Shown here: positions 24,401-34,806 of the stretch, piece after piece
Layout: each line of letters starts with the position of its first letter
Position numbering within the stretch: the first letter of the stretch is position 1
Assembly (NCBI GenBank): GCA_027605045.1
Contig: JAQFWX010000002.1
Coordinates: 1,054,001-1,118,000 of the forward strand
DNA from: Phallus indusiatus
Taxonomy: Eukaryota; Basidiomycota; Agaricomycetes; Phallales; Phallaceae
DNA: 64,000 nt
Direction: 5' to 3'
Notes under the pieces: generated by a model
Database searches by the model: none
What the model was told of the DNA's origin: nothing
The model's input: the letters and a program-made list of their open reading frames with translations, nothing else
Program-made: the position numbers and the translations under genes

Positions 24401-24665
24401 CTGTGGAAGGAATCATTCCTCCAGATCCATTAGGACTATCTCCACCATTTCCGATCATGCTACACGTGTCTTAGCTTGAGTTTTGGAAGATCTCAGCGCG
24501 ATGGTCTGAAAGTGAAAAAACCAACGGGTTCACATGATCCACAGCATCACTTGGGGGTGTTCCAATAGGATAATTTGATGCGGGAGAATTGTCATTCGTT
24601 AAAGCACTCAATACAAGTGCGACATATTGAGCAATTCGCATGAAACGTAGTAAAAAGCCTGGCAT
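21498..24665 (-). CDS. GH92 family alpha-1,2-mannosidase, secreted
   Basis: Long intron-rich gene. ATG at 24665 begins MPGFLLRFMRIAQYVALVLSALT, a plausible signal peptide. The next exons give the GH92 N-terminal signature NPLIGNGGDSPNGSGGMIPS-type sequence around 24540-24420, then GFQGTHQPAIWMG, followed by ETGGTIFAEHAS and, in the catalytic part, FYTAFFHTLQYPNEQDEGGR, YSSYTVWDTYR-type sequence near 23210, and the C-terminal MSAWYLFSSLGFYPVNPSSTSYVVGSP, a strongly conserved GH92 block ending at 21498. GH92 enzymes are Ca-dependent exo-mannosidases that trim fungal or host N-glycans and wall mannans. At least eight introns interrupt the gene; I did not fix each one, and single small exons may be missing from this description. 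Confidence 0.85.
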
Positions 24666-25069
24666 AGCGGATAAATCGTCAGACCGGAGACTCTGCAAGT
24701 TATTTAGACGAAAAGGACGAACCTCCACCTATTTATCTTCCTGAACGCCACTAAGTAGAGTTACCACATGGTAAGAATTTCAGAACATACCCCCTATGTA
24801 ATAAACACCGTGTTCTTATATTCGGTGCGCGCACAACTGTGGCGCGTCAGAGCTAAGAATTTAGAATTGAATAGTCGCGTGACCGGCGTCTATTCAGCTC
24901 GGATCAGTCACATGGAAAAACATAGGCTGCTCTCCACTTCTTTGAATCTTTCAGCACCGAGTGCACGATGTCATTTGACTATGACGTTGCTAAATTTCAA
25001 CTTATTCTTTATTCAAAGACCTTTCTTTAAAATTCTCAACAAGCCTAGAATCTTTTTCTAATTGATCAT
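24666..25069. other. Intergenic region, no gene seen
   Basis: About 400 bp: promoter of the GH92 gene and 3' flank of the RidA-like gene. No coding or repeat structure noted. Confidence 0.4.
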
Positions 25070-25699
25070 TCAGGAATCTCAGCGGTACACTCTATCTCGA
25101 CGTCAGCCCCCATCGGCAACGTGGTCAACCCAACACATGTACGGGCAGGCAAAGTTTCCTTCTCAAAAAACTAGCGATACGAGAATATCAGGTCTTCAGA
25201 TCCCCGTAGGCAATTAGAAGTCAAACGGGACCTACTTCGGCATACACCTCATTCATTGGCGCAAAGTCCCGAGCCATATCCTTCAGATAAACATTCGCTT
25301 TAACAATGTATTTTAAATCAGACCCTGCTGATCTGAGAATGGTCGCGATATTTTCTAGAGCGGCTCTCTAAATCAAAATGGTGATATCGATATACGCAAA
25401 GTCAGCAGAGAATTGTGCACTTCTGGACATATTCTTCTTCCGTACAGTTTGTGCTTTCACGCCGCCTTCAACAATCTGGAAATTGCGATCGCAGCCGATA
25501 TTGCCTGATATATATATCATTCCTCTGGAGATCACCGCCTGAGCTGAAAGATATCATCGAAGCCGTTGATATAATATGTATTACTTATCAGTGCTTCTCG
25601 GATTATATTTGATAGCACAAACCTACAGAAAACTGGCAATGTAGGAAGAGCCTCGGGTGTATAAACTACAGTCTTTGTGACGGACTTCGGAGCAGACAT
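25070..25699 (-). CDS. RidA / YjgF family protein (2-iminobutanoate deaminase-like)
   Basis: ATG at 25699 begins MSAPKSVTKTVVYTPEALPTLP. Later exons encode IVEGGVKAQTVCTEEEYVQ..., RAALENIATILRSAGSDLKY, VKANVYLKDMARDFAPMNEVY and LPARTCVGLTTLPMGADVEI, ending ECTAEIPE at 25070. The R in PARTCVG and E in VEIECTA are the conserved substrate-carboxylate and water-activating positions of the family. RidA hydrolyses reactive enamine/imine products of pyridoxal enzymes. Introns are short and AT-rich; the second begins in the first third, after PVF. Length is close to the 120-130 residue norm. It sits next to the secreted GH92 gene without an obvious functional link. Confidence 0.85.
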
Positions 25700-25990
25700 T
25701 GTGGATAGAAGCAAAAGAACAATCTTTTCCCATGGGCGATGCCGAGCGGATAACAATCAACTGAGTGATATATGAGTTTAGCTAAGTTGTGGATAAGAGA
25801 TCTAGAGGTATAGGACAGTTCCAAGGGTTCTTGAAATAATTAGTTAGATATCAGGGTCAGAATGCGTTCTATTAATATTTGAGCTATTTAGGTCTTAATC
25901 AACAAACGAAGCCTAATCAGCCACATTCAGATCGAAACATCCCAAGTTTTACCGTGCTCAAGAGAGTAATAATGGTCGAACAATACCTCC

Positions 25991-26257
25991 TTATTTCAGA
26001 CTCCGAGTCCGGTTCGGAACTCTGAAATCATCATACTGAACCAAATCCCCCACAATTAACGACATTACTTACTCAAGACCGTCCCAATCCATATCAACCC
26101 ACCAAATATAGCAGTTTTGAATACTCTGTTGACTTTGCTTGCAAACCTGCCAGTTCCACAAAGCGGTCCGAATAGCGCATCCGAACTTGAAATGATGGTG
26201 GTATTGACGGTGTGTCACTGTCCCAAGTTTGATTTTTGACCCATCTTCATCTATCAA
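25991..26257 (-). CDS. Possible 3' exons of an unrecognised gene
   Basis: A coding-like exon ending at a perfect GTAAGT donor (near 26072) encodes DEDGSKIKLGTVTHRQYHHH and IQNCYIWWVDMDWDGLE; an acceptor near 26019-26025 would join it in frame to VPNRTRSLK and a stop at 25991. The exon starts after a plausible ATAG acceptor at about 26258, but no upstream exon in a compatible phase was found. It could be a gene remnant or a short gene with an unrecognised start. No family recognised. Confidence 0.25.
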
Positions 26258-26818
26258 TAGAATAATACTATCATAGTGGGATTGGGTATGTAAGATACGG
26301 CATACCTAGTTAAGCATCGCCTCCCTGTGTGTGGAGGTTTGCGAAGGATTGTTCGCGATTTCCTTGGACTCTCTGTTATGTTCTGACATCAGGTAATATG
26401 TACAATATGCTCCTTTTCGCTGCCAGCGGACATGAGGCATGTCTAATGCAAGAACGCTTGACCTACTGAGTCAATTCATTCAAAGTGCCCAAACCTCTTC
26501 CTCCATATTCTACGGTCTCATGATAGTGCACACACAAGCTGACGCTGGAAAATGGGTTAAAGAGGCGGGTCATCTCCTTACCCCATTCATTCCAAGGCGT
26601 AGTGACCACAATTATATATGTGAACTCACTTTTTGCGGCTATTGGGGTAGTCATCATCACCACCATCTGGGTCATTGGGCGACTTGGGTTTGACAGTGGA
26701 GCGTACACTTTGGTGATCTCACGGGAGAATGCTCAAAAGAGGCAGTGTTAAAGAAGTTGGAAGAATCACGAAAGATGGTCATTTTAGCAGCACGGGGTAT
26801 ATGGTTAGTACACAAAAA

Positions 26819-26847
26819 GTCAGTGGCAAGCCCGCCTTGCCACTGAC
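26819..26847. repeat. Perfect 12-bp inverted repeat (hairpin)
   Basis: GTCAGTGGCAAG (26819-26830), a 5-nt spacer CCCGC, and its exact reverse complement CTTGCCACTGAC (26836-26847). GC-rich arms in an AT-rich noncoding region. Confidence 0.85.
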
Positions 26848-26929
26848 AGCTAAGCCTCTTTACCCATACCATGTACATCGAAGAGCAAAGAGCGATATTG
26901 ATCTCTATCAAAATTAACTATGATCAACC

Positions 26930-27070
26930 CGACCTCAATTTAAAGCAATCATATTCATCCCGTGTCGATTCATACTCATTACGTAGTCAGATTATTATAA
27001 GTCCATTCATAGTCATCCGTAGCAGTTCATACTCAGTTCGTAGTCGTAGTCAATCCATGAACAGTTCATC
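26930..27070. repeat. Low-complexity degenerate repeat tract
   Basis: Short degenerate units of the type TTCATACTCA / CGTAGTC recur with variable spacing. Noncoding; looks like an eroded minisatellite. The wider stretch 26258-27468 holds no gene I can support. Confidence 0.5.
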
Positions 27071-27468
27071 AATGCATCATGGGTGGAACGTCGATATCAC
27101 AAGGCAGTCGGTTCATCTCAACTTCAAGTCAAGGAGTTGCATTTCGACCCAGTGCTTATTGATATCTGCTAAAGGCACAGAAGCCAATGCCGTAAGGTAA
27201 TCTACGTTCAGTATCAGCATGGAACAAGTAGGAATGTTATCACAGTAACAAACTCACCTTTTTTAACTATGTGTTTACCTTTTTTCCTTGGGACCTTGAC
27301 GTTCAACCTCGCCGTTAGAACCTTGAGTTGCGGAATGCGGAAAATCTGGTGATCATTAGTGAAGAAATGATTCTGAATAAAAGAACTTTATTTGCCTCGA
27401 AATATGAGCTATCCCGAAGTTCAAAAACCCCGAATCGGGAAAGATTTGGCGAATAATTTTCTTTCGAT

Positions 27469-29436
27469 TTAGCCGAATAGGGCTAAGATGGACGGACTTG
27501 AGTCAAACCCCTGAAATGAGGACAGTCTCACCTCAACTACCGTTCTCAGATGGTCCAACAGATTCCCCACAATAATTTCCAAATATGAATCTGCAACAAT
27601 GCCATAGGGAGGAATGTTGCGCTTGGAACAAAGCAGCCGGGAAACAAGACAAGTTCTAATCGTTGCGGCGAGAATCCGATAAGCTACTTGTTTGTTCGCA
27701 ACCAGTTCCCAAGTTAAATGATGATACCGTATGCTACCACTGCAAAAGTGCTGATAGCCCCAATATTTATCGATGTATTCTTGATTGACATCCGGAGAGT
27801 TCGGATCGGCACGCTCGATCTTAATCACAAACTCTTCTACTGCTGGCGACGGTGACGATGATGCTGCAGCGGTTTCCGGAATTCGGTGTAAAACTTCAAG
27901 AAGATCAAGTATGTGTGGAATATACTGGAAGCTGGGGTCTTTGGTGACAATATCTATGTGCGATCAAGCTTTAGCACAGAATAAAACAGTGTTCCCGAGT
28001 GGTTACCTTTCATTGCTGCGTATGAGGCAGTGACTGCAGTACCAGTGATGTCAATCTTGCTTGCTTCCGCATCGACATTCATTACGGAGGGGACGTCATT
28101 GTTCGGTATACTCGGTCCAGAGTGGTCTAAGGACATTGACAGGTAAAAACATACAATCTACGAAGATAAAGCGACATACTAGTGCATCTCCTTTTGTTTC
28201 CACGCGCTGGAGATTCGGGTTGTATTTTGTGTTTAGGAACGACAGGTTTGGGGCCGGAGTGTTCTGAAGATGAAGATGATGGTGGCGATGGCGCGGTTTC
28301 TGCTGGTGACTGCAAAGTAGTCTGAGGTGATGACAATGATACATTATTCTCCTGAGCTGGGGGCGGTGCTGCAGAGGGTGGTAATGAGAGCGTCGTGTTT
28401 TTGATGATCTTGGCTATAGCAGCATCGAGAGCGTTTTGTATGACGAGGTCCGCCTTCCAGTGACCAAAGCACAGCTTAAGGATCGAGTCTCGAGTTTCCA
28501 ATCTAGCCATGGCTTCGTCCCACTTCTTCGGCCAGTTATCATTGAAGTATTTTTTACGAAAGGTGAAGAGATCAGACGTGTTTTTGACAAGGGGGAGGAG
28601 AGTTTCCCGGACAATTACGGTGGCATACCGTCTAATTTCATTCCAATGATTCTTTTGAATAATGGACCCTGTCGTCGTACGAAGGCAAGGACGGATTGGT
28701 GGACGCGATTCGTTGTGTTTCTTCAGCTTGATTTGGGAGCAGCTCCGTATGTCTTCGAAATTCCAGAGCACATCCTTGGGATACTCTTCAGGTCGATCTA
28801 CAGGTTGGTCGACGAGTATTGGTGTCGCCGATGCAGTTCCTGCCCTGTGCGACGCGGAGTCACTAGGAGAAAGGGAAACGAAAGAATCAGTATCTGACGT
28901 GCTGCATACGCTTGTTATCAGTCTTCGAATGACCATTGAGCACAAAAAAACAATACGTACGATTTCTCCCTTTCGAGCCAAGCTTCTTTATCGCGCAATA
29001 ACTCCAGATATTTGATCTTTAGCTCCTGATATTCGGTATTTAGCTGCTGATATCCGGTCTTTAGCTCCCGATATTCGGTCTTTAACTCCTGATGTTCGCG
29101 GCGTAGTTTGTAACGTTCTTCGGATGGTTCGATAAACCGTTCGGTGTCTTTAAATCGTTCGGTGTCTTGGGACCGTTGCATGGCTACTGCGCTAAACTGT
29201 AATACCACTTCAGTATATTTACTCCATAATTCTCCGTAAGCTTTGTTCCTCATCATGTCGCGGGAAAGCAAGTCTTCAATGGTATGCGTATGCGCTGGGT
29301 TTGACGACAAAGTTGAAGGTATTGAGGTAACGGGTAACAGAGTGATCGAGGAAGAGAGATTGAGCTGATTGGGTTTCATCATACAGGTGGGTTGTAGAGG
29401 AGCACCATGAACGGTGGTATTGGAATTGACGTTCAT
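27469..29436 (-). CDS. Coiled-coil protein of unknown function
   Basis: First ATG in frame at 29436 (MNVNSNTTVHGAPLQP). The N-terminal exon carries a helical region (ELWSKYTEVVLQFSAVAMQR) and a coiled coil of about 60 residues built from tandem heptad-length units (ELKTEYRELKTGYQQLNTEY...), then a GT donor within the stretch after WLEREKS. The next exon (about 28890-28140) has VLWNFEDIRSCSQIKLKKHN, NHWNEIRRYATVIVRETLLP, WPKKWDEAMARLETRDSILK and a Ser/Pro-rich basic region (SPARGNKRRCTS), suggesting a nuclear or DNA-associated protein. Final exons (about 28100-27469) include VNQEYIDKYWGYQHFCSGSI and end ILALFG. I do not recognise a named family; agaric fungi have many lineage-specific genes of this style. 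Confidence 0.55.
29006..29100. repeat. 21-nt in-frame tandem repeats coding a coiled coil
   Basis: About four copies of a 21-nt unit, on the plus strand resembling TTTAGCTCCTGATATTCGGT with variants, each encoding one seven-residue heptad (E-L-K-T-E-Y-x / Q-E-L-K). Expansion by replication slippage preserves both frame and heptad register. Confidence 0.7.
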
Positions 29437-29674
29437 GTCGTCAGGATGGAAGGGGTGTATAGGATATGAAAAAAAACACGTCACGCTACCGCTAGAGCAG
29501 AAGCGTGAGAGAGCTGTTACATTGTTGATGCCGTTTCTGTATTGTATTTACAGCGAATTAACCCGAATCCAAACATGCAGACAATGAACCACCGCACCAG
29601 TTTCGACATATCATCGACTACAGATGCATTTCTACCATCATCCTCCTTGACCTTTCTTTGTAAATTTGAGTTCA

Positions 29675-29933
29675 TCACCATTTACGTTTCAACTGTAGGT
29701 ACATTATACATCATGATGATTTGCAACACGAAAAATGAATTACAACTCACGGCAGTTTGCAAACACGTTTTGAACTGCGCAAACTCGGCAGCGCACATAT
29801 CTTTCCGAGCGTCTTTGTAAGACGCAAGTATGCATTGTCCGTATACTTTGGCCTGTGCTGAACAGGTTATGGTCGAAGCTGTCGCCAACTTTCCAAGGGG
29901 TGATTTTTTGAAAGCTGCCGAGGTGGAGGACAT
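29675..29933 (-). CDS. Small twin-CX9C mitochondrial protein (NDUFAF8-like)
   Basis: Two exons, 29933-29751 and 29692-29675, joined over a 58-nt GTGAGT...ACAG intron. The 66-residue product begins MSSTSAAFKKSPLGKL and contains CSAQAKVYGQC and CAAEFAQFKTC, a perfect twin CX9C pair in a predicted helix-turn-helix, ending ALKRKW. Such proteins are imported into the mitochondrial intermembrane space through Mia40 and form two disulfides. The AxxYGxC...C..EF..FK.C pattern resembles NDUFAF8, a respiratory complex I assembly factor; other CX9C families are possible. The second exon has only six codons including the stop, so automatic annotation may truncate or miss the gene. Confidence 0.75.
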
Positions 29934-32325
29934 AGTTTGAGCCTTACGTAAGCGTGTAAAACGGCCGAACTTGGTCAATCGGTCTCCGGAGTCCGAAGTC
30001 CGTTCGGTTACCGACTCCTGTCCTTCCGGACGCTGGAATACTACTTTTCGATTTCAAAAGGCGATTTGAAGCTCGTCGATCTTGAAGTTGAATCTACAAA
30101 TTCAGTACCTCCCACGGTCTCCAATACTTTTCTTTCTTTTGGCGGTGCGCGTCATTTGTACTATGGACACTCTAGGCCGCGTCTGCGGGTGCCAAACCGC
30201 TAGCCAGGTTGGCCAGATCGTTCAGATGCCCGGAGTCTCCTCGAAGCTTAGTTTGACTACTCCTTGGTCTTATATTCGCTGCTGATTCAAGCTGGTATCT
30301 GCGGCCCCGAATTACAGGAACAACTCTCAGTCATCTGATCCAAGCTACATTGGTTTACGATCACCTGCTTTTACAGTAATGACAAAATTGAATATATCTG
30401 GCCATAAGACTTCAAATTAAACTTGACAGCTTATTCATTCTCTGCAAAACGCCGCGCATCTATTTATATTTTTGAAGGTGAGCTGACATGCTGGAAAGTT
30501 AAGGTTGATGGGCTGACTTACTTGAATAATTACTATTAGATCGTCTCGAAAGCCGTTCCTGGACTTTTCGACAAGATTAATCGGGCTCTTGGGGTCTTGA
30601 AAGCTCTGTAGGTTCTCTCTCTTCTAGGGAGTTTCCTGTCTGATGGCCATTCGAGGTGAGTTACTACATTATGTTCATATATTTAGATATCGAGACAAGT
30701 CTCATAGCCACTCGTTTCCATGCCCCCGTTTCCATGCCATGGCTGCTAGTTCTACTCGCAGTTGCTGTGTCTGTCCTTTCCATATCTAAATTCGATTATC
30801 TTGGGGGAATTTGCAAATCTGGGTGACGAATCGTGAGAGCTCACTTGGATAGCATCTTTAGGTCAGTCAAAGCGGTGTATTTATGTACGTATCTATCCCA
30901 GATCACCATAATACGGGTGCTGTTCGTGTCGAAACTTTCAGGGGCGGAGTTATATCTATTCCTCTTACATCTAAATCCGGATAAACGACTACCTGTGTTA
31001 ATGGCTTGACTTCTACCAGATCTTATTACACTTATTCGGAGACACGGTTGACCGATATCACTGCATCCGACGAATTCTAAAAACACAGCCCTCGCCACAC
31101 ATCTCCAACAATAGATGAATGCACATTAAATGCAGGTTCTATCGCACCGCACGAAGAATTCACCTCATTTACCGCACATTAGCAAATTCGTTCGCATCGT
31201 ACAGCGAATTCTACCTACATAATGACAATCACCTTTAATATCACAAGAAGCTGGTGTAACTTCGAGCAAAACACGACACCGAGACTCGGAATACAACTGA
31301 GTTCAACCCTCATCAACGCTCACACCTTTTGGTACAATGAACATTCCACATGAACCGACCCCGAAAGATGGGCTTTCAAGTTTCTCCTTTCTTTTCCGAT
31401 TCAAATGGGCGTCGTTCTCCAAGTTAATCTCATCACCACGTCCATTCATGATTCATCTACATCTACATCTACATCCATACCTTAGATTCGCCTCAAAAAG
31501 AAGTTTTCTTTCTCCCAGTTTTTTCTTCTTCTCAGTTATCACACCCAAATTTAGTCCAAGATTTTCATTTTACAGCCAGCCAAGTGAGAAACTCCTCCCG
31601 GTCAAATATCTGAATATACATATATATAGATATATATATAAGGTTTAAATCGGTATTGCCAAAACAAGCCAAACCACCCCACGGCCCGCTCCCGCTCCAA
31701 TTACGACTCCATCTTTTATTGATGAACAACTGTCATTCCATGTGCATATGGTGTATTGACTATTTGGCAGCTACCCGAACCACGTTCGTTGCGCTGCAGA
31801 TGAAAATCAAACGTGCATTATTGCGTTGATGTAATCCGGAAGAGGAGAAGGGGATACGGGTTTATGTATATCATCAATAGTGGCGCAGCTTAGCGAGGGC
31901 TGTTGCAATCAGACAGGCTTGTCTTTAGGAGTTTGCACGTGTTTGACGACGTCAGCTATGTCATTGGCTGCCAGTGAACAACGCATCGAGCTGTTAATAG
32001 TATGCTGACGATGTACGCAAGCCCAGGGGAGAAATTCAGTTTTACATTTCTTCAATCGGGACGTCAACATAGTCAATTTGTCATTTCATGGAGAGAAGAG
32101 CTTGGATAAAGATATACTGGGAATCATATACAATTGCAGGATATAACACAAGTCAAATTTAGCAACATTTTTCCCAAAATTTTTTTTTCACCACATAATA
32201 GCCTGAAAAAAAAAATAGAACATTTACTAAACACTGACTTACGAATATTGAATGTATACGACAAGTTTATGACAAAGCTACTAGGGAAAGCAGAGAGAAA
32301 AAAGGAAGAAGAGAAATTATCATGA
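29934..32325. other. Long intergenic region, no gene supported
   Basis: 2.4 kb with no convincing coding exon. The part next to 29933 is the promoter of the CX9C gene and contains nested CCGGAGTCCGAAGTCCG-type short repeats (about 29980-30040). Pyrimidine-rich and TATATA tracts occur near 31380-31640. Possibly a noncoding RNA or decayed element; nothing definite. Confidence 0.4.
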
Positions 32326-34806
32326 TTAACGTATGCGGTTTGCGGCATAAGCTTCGCGCAATTCTTGTGCATCGATTTCATCTGCATCACGGCCCTTGAC
32401 TTCTGGTAGAAGGAGAGAGATGACAGCGCCGACCATTGAGCAGGCGAAAAAGACTAGACAAAGTATATGAGAACCGATGTCACTACGTGAATGATTAAAT
32501 GAGAGACACGTACTCCATAGGACATTGTTGATTCCGATATGACTGGAAAGGGTATTGAAACCGAGGGATGAAATAATGGCACCAGCTTTACCACAAGCGG
32601 CACTCATACCGTGAGCAGAGGCACGGAATCGAGTCGGGAATACTTCAGCGGGGTACAAGAATGTAGTGCTTTTTAAAAAATTATTACAAGTCAACGAAAT
32701 GACGCAAAAAAAAAAGAACGTACGCATTAGCACCGAAGTTGAAGAAGAACTGTGTAGAATTTCAGAGCTCAGTGAAAGTCAAGTATGATCAAACAGGAGA
32801 TTACAAACCTGTAAGAGAGCAAAGTTGACGACAAACCCTGCCGTAGAAATGTGTCCGAATTTTCCAGCCAAAATAGCGACTACAAACGAAAAAGACGAGC
32901 ACGATGAGAGCTCGTAAAAACGAATAAGAAACAATAGCGGACTTACGGAAAAGCCCGGAGAGCAAGAATCCTTGAATTTGGATCCATTTACGTCCAAGGT
33001 ATTCAACAGTCAAAACGGTAACATAGTATCCTATTTTGGGAGAGAAGGTTCAGGTCAGTTCCGCGTGTCGGCAGACTTCGGAAAAAATTTGATGTGCAAG
33101 ATCCCCGGTTGAAGAAAATGGAAAAAGGGAAGAATCTAACATACCTGGAACGAATCCAAGAGCTGTAATGATCAAATTGCCTACGGCTGTTTCCCACATT
33201 ATGTGCCAAGCGGTTCCTTTTCCACCGAAACCGATTTGTTCCAAAACCGCGGACTAAAAGATATGAAGGTCGGGGATCATTCTCTCTCCTAACTGAATTT
33301 GAAATGCTAACCTGGTTCAAGTTAATACCGTAGAAAGCAATATCTAGGAAGAACCAGCAGGAGCATGTCGCGAAAAGGATCTTCGCGTGACGCCATTCGG
33401 AGAAGTAGGAAATGAACTCTACAGAAAAATGCAAGTTTTGTTATTACGAGGAACGCGTCAGGATGTGAAATGGATTGCACCTAAAATATGTTGTTTCTTT
33501 TCGGCTGCCATTCGACTGACAGGTTTGCGAACTTGCTTCTCAGAGCCTGGCAAGAGGGGACTTGAGCTTTTTTTTTCTGGCATAATTATTTAGCCACTTA
33601 CTCTTTTGAGACGAATCGTCTTTCTTCAAGTTGTCGTCCATGGTAGTTTCTTCCGATTCTAATCCATCAGCGATTCGACGAGCTTTGATGTAACGTTTAG
33701 ATTCGGGGAGGGTCAAACGGAAGTACAATGTTCCAAAAGCGGGAATGAGAGAAAGACCGACGATAATTCTCCATACTTTTTGTGGGAAATTATTTCAGTC
33801 AGTCGAAGTGACAATGCAAACAGTGGATTCACTCACTTCCGTCCGCGCGACTGACTTTGCCTTCATCGTTAATGACGTGCTTATATGCCCTAACGACAAT
33901 CATGGTGACTAAACTACCAATTAGAGAACCCCAACCCTGAAAAAAGACATGACATTAATTTTGAAAGATAAAATTGGGACTGGAACTTGCCTGGTTCGCA
34001 AAGACGTATGCGAGCATCACACCACGCTTCCTGATACTGACACGATCGGAGGAGACCGAGGCCGACAAAGGGTAATCGGCCCCGACACCGATGCCAAGAA
34101 CTATCCGCCACACGACTTCCAAAGGGATGAAATTAGATGGGAATTGTGGTCGCGCGAGCAGAAATACTGGAACTCACATAGCCAAACGAGGACGCTGTTG
34201 GGATGACCGGCACGGATTAATGGGCCAGTTGGAGCTGCCATGGATAGAATAGTGGCGAAAATAATGATCATGAGTTCTTTGCCATAGATGGCTTTTCGAC
34301 CACTAAAAAAATCATAACGTTTAGAAAGGGGATTTTTTATGTTTGAGGGCTCGGGATGATGAAACTTACAGAGCATCAGCTAAGTAACCGAAAAGGAATT
34401 GACCAATGACACTGCCTATGTTGGCTGATGCATTGACCAGACCATGCAAACCAGTCGGAAGGGATTTTCCTCCGTACAGGACGAATTGAAGCATGACAGT
34501 GACTTGCTGGAATAAAGTTGAGAAGTGGCTCGATAGATGACCGTAGGGATGGGACGTACGTTGATAATGAACAGATCATAGGCGTCGAGGAAGAAACCAA
34601 CCTAAAAAGAGAAAAAAAAGAGGTTTTAGACAGTAGCAGACGGGGGAAAGAATAGTGTGCCATACACCACTGATCATCAACAACTTGACCTCGGTCCAGG
34701 TCAAGTAGAATGGGGGGCGGTCCCCGGTGTCTCGCTCGAATGCTTCAAGACCACCTCTAACATCGCCAGAGTCGGCATCCACGTATCTTTCGGGTTCGCC
34801 AGACAT
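32326..34806 (-). CDS. Inorganic phosphate transporter, MFS (PHO84-type phosphate:H+ symporter)
   Basis: ATG at 34806 starts [14 protein letters not shown], a hydrophilic N terminus, then [14 protein letters not shown], the signature first helix of the phosphate:H+ symporter family. Other blocks: [40 protein letters not shown] (the MFS GxxxDxxGRK loop), [20 protein letters not shown] (family signature GxGxxxDYPLSA), [13 protein letters not shown] before a charged central loop, FYGINLNQS, and [19 protein letters not shown]. It ends with the charged tail [20 protein letters not shown] at 32326. Twelve membrane segments across about ten exons. It takes up phosphate at the plasma membrane and in yeast is induced by phosphate starvation. 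Some intron borders were not fixed individually. Confidence 0.9.

Noticed and set aside
26930..27070. Possible CRISPR-like array
   Set aside because: Units are degenerate and unevenly spaced, and the genome is eukaryotic.
28436..29015. Overlapping open frames on the plus strand
   Set aside because: Antisense to the coiled-coil gene exons, whose frame is coherent across several introns.
31337..31648. 103-codon open frame rich in Ser/Phe
   Set aside because: Pyrimidine-rich low-complexity DNA gives an artificially long frame.
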